Assembly: GCA_035264445.1 (NCBI GenBank)
Contig: DATFQE010000228.1
Location: forward strand, 1-5,223
Length of the DNA: 5,223 nucleotides
Source: DATFQE01 sp035264445
Lineage (GTDB): Bacteria; Actinomycetota; Thermoleophilia; Gaiellales; Gaiellaceae
Reading direction: 5' to 3'
Made by a program: the position numbers and the translations under genes. This document shows positions 1-4,516 of the stretch, piece after piece. A model generated the notes under the pieces. The model saw only the letters and a list, made by a program, of their open reading frames with translations, ran no database searches and had not been told where the DNA came from. Numbering within the stretch: position 1 is the stretch's first letter; each line of letters begins with the position of its first letter.

Positions 1-139
1 GGAGGAGCTCGACGCCGTGCGCGTGCGGATCGACGAGGCAGCGCTCGCCAACGTCAACACGCCGGCACATCTCCGCGCGCTTATGCCGCCGGTGCCGCCG
101 TCGGGCTCTCCGCCAGCTCCTCGCGGCGGATCAGCGTGA
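1..139 (+). CDS. C-terminal end of a probable MobA-like nucleotidyltransferase (partial, 5' end outside window)
   Basis: An open frame enters at base 2 and stops with TGA at 137-139, giving 45 residues. The first part reads as a normal protein end, including ELDAVRVRID and ANVNTPAHLRAL. The pattern 'NVNTPxxL' close to the C-terminus is typical of MobA/MocA-type NTP transferases (NTP_transf_3), where it forms the last strand and helix. In MobA this fold transfers GMP to molybdenum cofactor in the cytoplasm. The final 16 or so residues are rich in Pro, Gly and Ser and look unlike a folded domain. They are read from DNA that also encodes the C-terminus of the exporter on the other strand. The catalytic N-terminal half lies outside the window, so the family call rests on one short motif. 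A different sugar-nucleotide or CTP transferase of the same fold is possible. Confidence 0.5.
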   Translation, partial: EELDAVRVRIDEAALANVNTPAHLRALMPPVPPSGSPPAPRGGSA

Positions 140-1508
140 CCGCCGCCACCACCGCGGCGACGCCGAACACCGCGAGCGCCCAGAACGCCCAGCGGTAGCC
201 GCCGGTCAGCGCCTCCGGCAGCGGGTTGCCCTCGCTCGTCAGCGATTTGAAGTGGCTCGTGAAGACCGTCGACGCGACAGCCACTCCGATCGCGCCGCCG
301 ATCTGCTGTGAGGTGTTGATCAGGCCCGAGGCCAGCCCGGCTTCGCGCTCGGCGACGCCGGCGAGCGCTGCGATCGAAACGGGCACGAACGCGAACGCGA
401 TCCCGACGCCGACCATGACGTAGCCGGGGAGGAGGTCGGACGCGTAGCTGCCGTCGGCAGGGATCTGCGCGTACCAGACCATCGCCGCGGTTAGCAGAAG
501 GAGCCCGATCGTCATAATCGGCTTCGCGCCGAACTTCGTCGTCAAAGCCTGCGCGGCGCCGGCCGAGATCACTGCGGTGCCGGCCGTGGCGAGGAACGTC
601 ACCCCGGTGCGAAGCGCCGAGAAGCCGAGCACGTTCTGCACGTAGAGCGTCAGCAGGAAGAAGTTGGCGAAGATCACCGCGCCGAGCAGCGCTCCGACCG
701 CGTTGGCGCCGGCGACCGTATGCACGCTGAAGATCCGGAACGGCATCAGCGGCTGCTCGACTGTCCGCTCGATCACGACGAACCCGATCAGCAAGGCCCC
801 GGCCGCAGCGAGGAGCAGGATCGTCCGCGCGGTGGTCCACCCGACGTTCGGCGCCTCCGAGATCGCGTAGACGAACAGCGCGAGGCCCGCCGTGACCGTG
901 ATCGCTCCAAGCGGGTCATAGCGGCGACGGGCGGTCTCGCGGAAGCTCTCGGGCACCACGAATGGCGTCAGCGCGATGACGGCTGCGCCGACCGGGACGT
1001 TCACCCAGAAGATCCACTCCCAGCCGAGCGACTCGGTGAGAATGCCTCCGGCGAGCACGCCCACCGCGGCGCCGCTGCCGCCGAGCGCGCCCCAGATGCC
1101 CAGCGCCTTGTTCCGCTCCGCGCCCTCCTCGAAGCTCGTCATCACGATCGAGAGCGCCGCCGGCGCGATGATCGCGGCGCCCAGGCCCTGGACGCCGCGG
1201 GCCGCGATCAGCATCCCCTCCGACCCGGAGAGCCCGCAGACGAGCGAGGCCGTCGTGAACAGCGCGACGCCGACGAGGAACACCCGCCGCCGCCCCAGGA
1301 GGTCCGCGGCGCGCCCTCCCAGCAGGAGGAAGCCGCCGAAGGCGATCGAATAGGCAGTGATCACCCACTGGAGGTTCTCGCGGGAGAACTCGAGGTCTTC
1401 GCCGATCGAGGGGAGCGCGACGTTGACGATCGAGACGTCGAGGATCGTCATGAAGAAGGCCGTCGCGACGACTGCGAGGATGCGCCAGCGGTGTGGATCT
1501 GATGCCAC
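81..1508 (-). CDS. MFS drug/metabolite exporter, DHA2 (14-TMS, EmrB/QacA-like) family
   Basis: This 475-residue inner-membrane protein is a probable proton-driven exporter of small, often hydrophobic or toxic molecules. Family signatures appear in order: LDVSIVNVALPSI at residues 23-35 (helix 1, with the conserved Asp24), motif A GGRAADLLGRRR at 64-75, motif B RGVQGLG at 104-110, a glycine-rich motif C stretch at about 138-156, and FWVNVPVG at 167-174 after helix 5. Length and hydrophobic pattern fit 14 helices, with a short Ala/Pro-rich cytoplasmic tail. The start is GTG at 1508-1506. An in-frame TAG lies 15 nt upstream of it, and the next Met (residue 20) would cut helix 1, so this start is secure. 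No Shine-Dalgarno sequence is visible, and a TAGTCT box ends 9 nt before the start, suggesting a leaderless or nearly leaderless mRNA. The gene is divergent from the flavoprotein and ends inside the neighbour's tail. The substrate is unknown. Confidence 0.95.
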   Translation of the reverse strand: MASDPHRWRILAVVATAFFMTILDVSIVNVALPSIGEDLEFSRENLQWVITAYSIAFGGFLLLGGRAADLLGRRRVFLVGVALFTTASLVCGLSGSEGMLIAARGVQGLGAAIIAPAALSIVMTSFEEGAERNKALGIWGALGGSGAAVGVLAGGILTESLGWEWIFWVNVPVGAAVIALTPFVVPESFRETARRRYDPLGAITVTAGLALFVYAISEAPNVGWTTARTILLLAAAGALLIGFVVIERTVEQPLMPFRIFSVHTVAGANAVGALLGAVIFANFFLLTLYVQNVLGFSALRTGVTFLATAGTAVISAGAAQALTTKFGAKPIMTIGLLLLTAAMVWYAQIPADGSYASDLLPGYVMVGVGIAFAFVPVSIAALAGVAEREAGLASGLINTSQQIGGAIGVAVASTVFTSHFKSLTSEGNPLPEALTGGYRWAFWALAVFGVAAVVAAVTLIRREELAESPTAAPAA

Positions 1509-1529
1509 TTCAGTGAGAGACTAGGCAAT
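1509..1529. promoter_or_regulatory. 21-bp divergent start-to-start gap between exporter and flavoprotein
   Basis: Only 21 bp separate the two GTG start codons. Reading frames on both sides are closed just upstream of the starts: TAG 15 nt before the exporter start, and TGA at 1500-1502 before the flavoprotein start with no start codon in between. The gap therefore cannot be narrowed by choosing earlier starts. A TANNNT-type -10 candidate for the exporter (TAGTCT on the minus strand, plus 1518-1523) lies in it. For the flavoprotein only AGG at 1523-1525 resembles a ribosome binding site, and GAGAG at 1515-1519 is a weaker alternative. Any flavoprotein promoter must lie inside the exporter's first codons, where I see no convincing -10. 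Confidence 0.55.
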
Positions 1530-2933
1530 GTGACCGCGATCGCGGAAGGATTGACCCTCGATGACGCTGCCCTGGCGGAGCTACAGGCGGGCTTCCGCGG
1601 GCAGGTCGTCGGCCGAGACGATCCGACCTACGACGTGCACCGCAAGGTCTGGAACGGCTCGATCGACCGGCGCCCCGCGCTGATTCTGCGCTGCGCCGGG
1701 GTCGCCGATGTCATCGCCGCCGTGAAGTTCTGTCGCGTGAACGGTCTGCCCGCGGCGGTGCGGAGCGGCGGCCACAGCTTCCCGGGCCTGTCCGTCGCAG
1801 ACGACGTGGTGGTGATCGACCTCAGCCTGATGAAGGGCGTGCGGGTCGATCCGCAGACGCGTACCGCGCGCGTCCAGGCCGGCGTCCTGCTGGGCGAGCT
1901 CGACCGCGAGACGCAGGCATTCGGGCTGGCGGCGCCGTCGGGGATCGTCACGCACACCGGCGTAGCGGGCCTCACGCTCGGCGGTGGGATCGGCTGGATC
2001 ATGCGGAAGCACGGTCTCTCGATCGACCGGCTGCTGCGGGCGGACGTCGTGACCGCGGACGGGCAGTTCCTCCAGGCGAGCGCCGACGAGAACGCCGATC
2101 TTTTCTGGGGCCTCCGCGGCGGCGGCGGCAATTTCGGGATCGTGACGGAGTTCGAGTTCGAGCTCGTTCCGGTCGGCCCGACGGTGGTCGCAGGCCCGAT
2201 TTTCTGGCCGATGGACGACGCGCCCGATGTTCTGCGCTTCTACCGCGACTGGGTCGCCGATGCGCCGGACGAGCTGATGACGATCCTGATCCACCGCAAG
2301 GCGCCGCCGCTTCCGTTCGTGCCCGAAGAGCTGCACGGCGTGCCGGTCGTGATGGTCATCCCGTGCTGGGCCGGCAACGTCGAGGAAGGGGAGGGGGTCA
2401 TCCGGCCGATGAAGGAGTTCGGAAGGCCCGCCGCCGACGTCTGCAGCCAGAAGCCGTTTCTCACCCATCAGGCGATGTTCGACCCGAGCTTCGTGCCGGG
2501 CCGCTGGTACTACTTCAAGAGCGCCGATGTGCCGGCGATGACGGACGAGATCATCGACACGACCGTCGAACACTGTCTCCGGATCTCGTCGCCGCTGACA
2601 TCGTTCCCGATCTGGCAGCGGGGCGGCGCGGTCGCGCGCGTGGGGGAGGACGAGACTGCGTTCAGCGGCCGCGACGCCGGCTTCACGTACAACATCGGCG
2701 CCTCCACGGCGACGGCAGAGGGCTTCGACGAGGAGCGCGAGTGGGTGCGCAATTTCTGGACGGCACTCGAGCCGCACTTCACGACCGTTTACGTCAACTT
2801 CCTGATGGACGAGGGCGAGGACCGGGTGCGGCAGGCGTACGGCGCGGCGAAGTACGACCGCCTGAAGGTGCTGAAGCGAAAGTACGACCCCGACAACTTC
2901 TTTCGGATCAACCAGAACCTGCCGCCGGCCTGA
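1530..2933 (+). CDS. FAD-binding oxidoreductase, BBE-like (FAD_binding_4 + BBE domain)
   Basis: This is a 467-residue flavoprotein of the vanillyl-alcohol-oxidase/berberine-bridge-enzyme superfamily; such enzymes oxidise alcohols, sugars or alkaloid-like compounds using FAD and often O2. The N-terminal FAD_binding_4 domain (about 45-215) contains RSGGHSFPGL at 78-87, in which His82 is the expected covalent FAD attachment residue, GVAGLTLGGGIGW at 144-156, and LFWGLRGGGGNFGIVTEFEF at 191-210. The C-terminal BBE domain (about 418-464) has YVNFL at 421-425 and ends with KYDPDNFFRINQN. Residue 140 is Val where bicovalent enzymes have the second flavin-linking Cys. No signal peptide is visible, so it is probably cytoplasmic. 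The start is GTG at 1530; in-frame TGA at 1500-1502 excludes any earlier start, and the ribosome binding site is weak. The next gene follows after 2 bp. The substrate is unknown. Confidence 0.93.
   Translation: MTAIAEGLTLDDAALAELQAGFRGQVVGRDDPTYDVHRKVWNGSIDRRPALILRCAGVADVIAAVKFCRVNGLPAAVRSGGHSFPGLSVADDVVVIDLSLMKGVRVDPQTRTARVQAGVLLGELDRETQAFGLAAPSGIVTHTGVAGLTLGGGIGWIMRKHGLSIDRLLRADVVTADGQFLQASADENADLFWGLRGGGGNFGIVTEFEFELVPVGPTVVAGPIFWPMDDAPDVLRFYRDWVADAPDELMTILIHRKAPPLPFVPEELHGVPVVMVIPCWAGNVEEGEGVIRPMKEFGRPAADVCSQKPFLTHQAMFDPSFVPGRWYYFKSADVPAMTDEIIDTTVEHCLRISSPLTSFPIWQRGGAVARVGEDETAFSGRDAGFTYNIGASTATAEGFDEEREWVRNFWTALEPHFTTVYVNFLMDEGEDRVRQAYGAAKYDRLKVLKRKYDPDNFFRINQNLPPA
1534..1545. repeat. 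Perfect 12-bp palindrome, possible operator
   Basis: CCGCGATCGCGG is its own reverse complement. It covers codons 2-6 of the flavoprotein gene. Seen from the exporter, it lies 10 bp upstream of the TAGTCT -10 candidate, in the -35 to spacer region. A regulator bound here would block the exporter promoter and lie at the start of the flavoprotein gene. GC-rich GATC-containing palindromes arise by chance in such genomes, and no regulator gene is in the window, so the operator role is inference. Confidence 0.25.
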
Positions 2934-2935
2934 AG

Positions 2936-3271
2936 ATGGCGTACGACGAGGAGCTCGCCGGTCGCATCCGCGCGCTGCTCGGCGACGAGCCGGCGCTGAC
3001 CGAGAAGAAGATGTTCGGCGGGCTCGCGTTCCTGATCGGGGGGAACATGGCGATCGGGGCGAGCGGCCAGGGCGGGATCCTCGTGCGCGCGGACCCAGAC
3101 CAGTCGGACGCGCTGGTGGCGGCTTCGACCGCGCGTCCGATGGAGATGCGCGGCCGCGAGATGCGCGGCTGGCTGCGCGTCGAGGCCGACGACGTCGGTA
3201 CCGACGCGGAGCTCTCGAAGTGGGTCGACGTCGGGTCGACCTATGCGCGCTCGCTTCCGGCGAAGGACTAG
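2936..3271 (+). CDS. TfoX/Sxy N-terminal-domain protein
   Basis: This 111-residue cytoplasmic protein consists almost wholly of a TfoX N-terminal domain. Visible hallmarks are EKKMFGGLAFLIGGNMAIG at 23-41, the central MRGREMRGW segment at 71-79, and the terminal helix with KWVDVGSTYARSLP at 95-108. In gammaproteobacteria this domain is the N-terminal half of the competence regulator TfoX/Sxy. Standalone actinobacterial copies of about 110 residues have no established role, so a competence function should not be assumed. The ATG at 2936 is only 2 nt past the flavoprotein TGA and has no good ribosome binding site, which suggests translational coupling to that gene. The frame stays open upstream to about 2363, but that part overlaps the flavoprotein in another frame and has the Arg/Gly-rich composition of an antisense or off-frame reading. 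Confidence 0.88.
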   Translation: MAYDEELAGRIRALLGDEPALTEKKMFGGLAFLIGGNMAIGASGQGGILVRADPDQSDALVAASTARPMEMRGREMRGWLRVEADDVGTDAELSKWVDVGSTYARSLPAKD

Positions 3272-3381
3272 CCTGCGTACGTGGCGGCGGGCGCGCCCGT
3301 CAGCGCCGCGATCACGTATGCCAGACGTTCGGCCTCGTCGGGCGCGCGGCCCGAGCAGGCGAGCCGCCGACTAGGCCGCAC
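3268..3381 (-). CDS. Possible 37-codon small ORF or gene remnant between convergent genes
   Basis: On the minus strand, a frame from GTG at 3381-3379 runs to TAG at 3270-3268 and encodes 37 residues, including APDEAERLAYVIAALTGAP. Composition looks protein-like: most codons end in G or C, and there is a plausible amphipathic helix. The overlapping plus-strand frame is Arg/Gly-rich and unconvincing. The frame starts 8 nt after the SnoaL-like gene's stop and its stop shares the CTAG at 3268-3271 with the TfoX-N stop. There is no ribosome binding site, and the frame is open further upstream into the SnoaL-like gene. I do not recognise the family. It could be a real small protein, the decayed end of a lost gene, or chance in GC-rich DNA. 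Confidence 0.25.
   Translation of the reverse strand: MRPSRRLACSGRAPDEAERLAYVIAALTGAPAATYAG
3338..3354. terminator. GC-rich stem-loop in convergent gap, possible bidirectional terminator
   Basis: TCGGGC (3338-3343) pairs with GCCCGA (3349-3354) around a 5-nt GCGCG loop. A second self-complementary element, CGGGCGCGCCCG, lies at 3288-3299. Both are between two convergent genes, where a shared terminator is expected. Neither is followed by a T-run on either strand, so this would be a T-less hairpin terminator of the kind proposed for actinobacteria. GC-rich hairpins are common by chance. Confidence 0.3.
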
Positions 3382-3389
3382 TACGACGA

Positions 3390-3758
3390 TCAGCTGAGCT
3401 GCGAGAACATGTCGTTCCCGCTGGCCGTCGTCTCGGGCACCGTCTGGAGCACGTCCCAGTGCTCGATCATCTTGCCGTCGCCGTCGAACCGCCAGATGTC
3501 CGCTCCAGCCATGTTGAACGTCTTGTAGTGCGAGTGCGCGACGACGAGGTCGCCCTCCGCGATCACGCGGTAGACGTCGACGTCGACCGGGCCGACCGGA
3601 CGGAAGAAGTCCTTCACCGCCTCGAGGCCGTTGCCCGCCTGCGGGTTGTGCTGAACATAGTTCTCCGCGATCAGGTCGTCGAACGCATCGACGTTCCCGG
3701 CGCGGAAGGCGTCGAAGAGCCGAGCGACCGTCTGCTTGTTGCGCTCCATATCCGCCAC
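3390..3758 (-). CDS. SnoaL-like (NTF2-fold) protein, ester-cyclase/aldol-condensation type
   Basis: This 122-residue protein has the size and pattern of the SnoaL-like branch of the NTF2 fold (COG4922-like), a cone-shaped pocket used for small hydrophobic ligands. Visible features are the opening helices NKQTVARLFDAFRAGNVDAF (7-26), the loop YVQHNP (34-39, His37), GDLVVAHSHYK (69-79, His75 and His77), and the late strands WRFDGDGKMIEHWDVLQ (89-105, with Asp102). In polyketide cyclases of this fold, His/Asp residues in the pocket drive aldol chemistry. Many bacterial relatives have no known activity, and there are no polyketide genes here. The GTG start at 3758-3756 is preceded by a strong AGGAGG at 3768-3763, 4 nt away. 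The in-frame ATG at 3749 would leave 13 nt and is less likely, though 4 nt is slightly short. The gene is divergent from the RibD-C-like gene. Confidence 0.88.
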   Translation of the reverse strand: MADMERNKQTVARLFDAFRAGNVDAFDDLIAENYVQHNPQAGNGLEAVKDFFRPVGPVDVDVYRVIAEGDLVVAHSHYKTFNMAGADIWRFDGDGKMIEHWDVLQTVPETTASGNDMFSQLS

Positions 3759-3762
3759 GCTT

Positions 3763-3768
3763 CCTCCT
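3763..3768 (-). promoter_or_regulatory. Strong Shine-Dalgarno deciding the SnoaL-like gene start
   Basis: AGGAGG on the minus strand (CCTCCT on plus) lies 4 nt from the GTG at 3758 and 13 nt from the in-frame ATG at 3751-3749. The GTG is preferred on spacing. Confidence 0.7.
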
Positions 3769-3769
3769 C

Positions 3770-3792
3770 GGGTCGAGTTGGCCCTTCGACCC
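3770..3792. repeat. Inverted repeat (7-bp arms) upstream of the SnoaL-like gene; operator or leader hairpin
   Basis: GGGTCGA (3770-3776) and TCGACCC (3786-3792) are perfect inverted arms around a 9-nt spacer. On the minus strand a TANNNT box (TAGGGT, plus 3789-3794) overlaps the outer arm and could be the -10 of the SnoaL-like gene. The element would then sit across the -10 and transcript start, a classic repressor site. If transcription instead starts further upstream, the arms would form an RNA hairpin one base before the AGGAGG. It lies in the 99-bp divergent gap and could affect both genes. The -35 match is poor. Confidence 0.35.
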
Positions 3793-3857
3793 TAGCCGTC
3801 GCGTCGCGCAGCATCGAGAGGCCCTGCTCGTCTCTCAACGAGTGGCAGAGTGGCGCT

Positions 3858-4421
3858 GTGGGCAAGACGCAGTACTACACCGCGACGACGCTGGACGGGT
3901 ACATCGCCGACGAGAACGACTCGCTCGACTGGCTGTTCGAGGTCGACCGAGAGCCGGAGGGCGGCGATCATTCCTTCGGAGCGTTCTTCGCGGAGGTCGG
4001 CGCCATGGCGATGGGAGCGACGACGTACGACTGGGTGCTCGAGCACGACAACCTGCTCGAGGAGCCCGACAAGTGGCGCGGCTACTACGGCGACACGCCC
4101 TGCTGGGTGTTCACGCACCGCGACCTGCCGACGATCGCCGGAGCCGACATCCGGTTCGTCCAGGGCGACGTCGCGCCGGTGCACGAGGAGATGGCGGCGG
4201 CTGCGGATGGAAAGAACATCTGGCTTGTGGGCGGCGGCGACCTCGTCGGTCAGTTCGCCGACCAGGGCCTGCTGGACGAGATCCTGGCCGGCATCGCGCC
4301 GGTGACGCTCGGGCGCGGCGCGGCGCTGCTGCCGCGGCGGCTCACCTCCAAGCAGCTCGAGCTCGTCGACGTCGCCCGCGACAAGCAGTTCGCCCGACTC
4401 ACGTACCGCGTCCGGACGTAG
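3858..4421 (+). CDS. Dihydrofolate reductase-family protein (RibD C-terminal domain)
   Basis: This 187-residue cytoplasmic protein spans one RibD-C/DHFR-like domain, the NAD(P)H-binding fold of riboflavin deaminase-reductases and DHFR. Motifs in order are LDGYIADEN at 12-20, MGATTYDWV at 52-60 (the MGRxTYE position, with Ala in place of the usual Arg), VFTHRDLP at 84-91, IWLVGGGDLVGQFADQGLLD at 121-140 (glycine-rich cofactor loop and following helix), and PVTLGRGAALLP at 148-159. No deaminase domain is attached and no riboflavin or folate genes are nearby, so it is probably a reductase of unknown substrate. The chosen start is GTG at 3858, because the conserved N-terminal strand begins three codons later. 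The frame is open upstream to 3459, but that part is antisense to the SnoaL-like gene. The ribosome binding site is weak. Confidence 0.9.
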   Translation: MGKTQYYTATTLDGYIADENDSLDWLFEVDREPEGGDHSFGAFFAEVGAMAMGATTYDWVLEHDNLLEEPDKWRGYYGDTPCWVFTHRDLPTIAGADIRFVQGDVAPVHEEMAAAADGKNIWLVGGGDLVGQFADQGLLDEILAGIAPVTLGRGAALLPRRLTSKQLELVDVARDKQFARLTYRVRT

Positions 4422-4477
4422 GGGCCGGTCACGCGCTCCTCATTCGACGAGCCGGCAGGGCGGAGCCACGCTCGTTA

Positions 4478-4504
4478 GGTTCTCGGCTTACGGTCGCGAG
4501 AGCC
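4478..4504 (+). promoter_or_regulatory. Stem-loop abutting the ribosome binding site of the secreted protein gene, with a -10 candidate in its loop
   Basis: GGTTCTCG (4478-4485) pairs with CGAGAGCC (4497-4504) as eight pairs, one of them G-U, around an 11-nt loop. The 3' arm ends directly before AGGAGG at 4505. The loop holds TACGGT (4489-4494), a TANNNT -10 candidate with no good -35. The two readings exclude each other: either a leader hairpin next to the ribosome site, or DNA-level promoter/operator elements with transcription starting near 4501. The rest of the 4422-4516 gap has only weak inverted repeats (GCCGG 4424-4428 with CCGGC 4452-4456) and no T-run. Confidence 0.3.
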
Positions 4505-4510
4505 AGGAGG
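4505..4510 (+). promoter_or_regulatory. Shine-Dalgarno of the secreted protein gene
   Basis: AGGAGG lies 6 nt before the ATG at 4517, a near-ideal spacing. It fixes the start of the gene that runs off the right edge. Confidence 0.8.
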
Positions 4511-4516
4511 TTCCAG

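Noticed and set aside
720..1502. 260-codon plus-strand open frame opposite the exporter
   Set aside because: It is Arg/Asp/His/Glu-rich with no domain pattern and is fully antisense to a clear MFS gene. It is a GC-rich shadow frame.
1581..2777. 398-codon minus-strand open frame opposite the flavoprotein
   Set aside because: Composition is dominated by Arg, His, Asp and Ala, as expected for the complement of a high-GC gene. No motif is visible, and the plus-strand gene has clear FAD-binding motifs.
3223..3241. Inverted and direct repeats of GGTCGAC near the end of the TfoX-N gene
   Set aside because: They lie within conserved coding sequence (WVDVGST) and follow from Val-Asp/Gly-Ser codon choice. 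Similar GTCGAC strings occur elsewhere in the window.
2936..3271. Natural competence role for the TfoX-N protein
   Set aside because: Only the N-terminal domain is present, the C-terminal TfoX domain is absent, and no DNA-uptake genes are nearby.
3815..3842. Overlapping alternative stems (GAGAG/CTCTC and CTCGT/ACGAG) upstream of the reductase gene, resembling an attenuator
   Set aside because: Arms are only 5 bp, there is no leader peptide and no T-run, so this is well within chance.
3459..3857. Upstream extension of the RibD-C-like reading frame (133 further codons)
   Set aside because: Most of it is antisense to the SnoaL-like gene and has a Val/Asp/Arg-rich shadow composition. The conserved domain begins just after the GTG at 3858.
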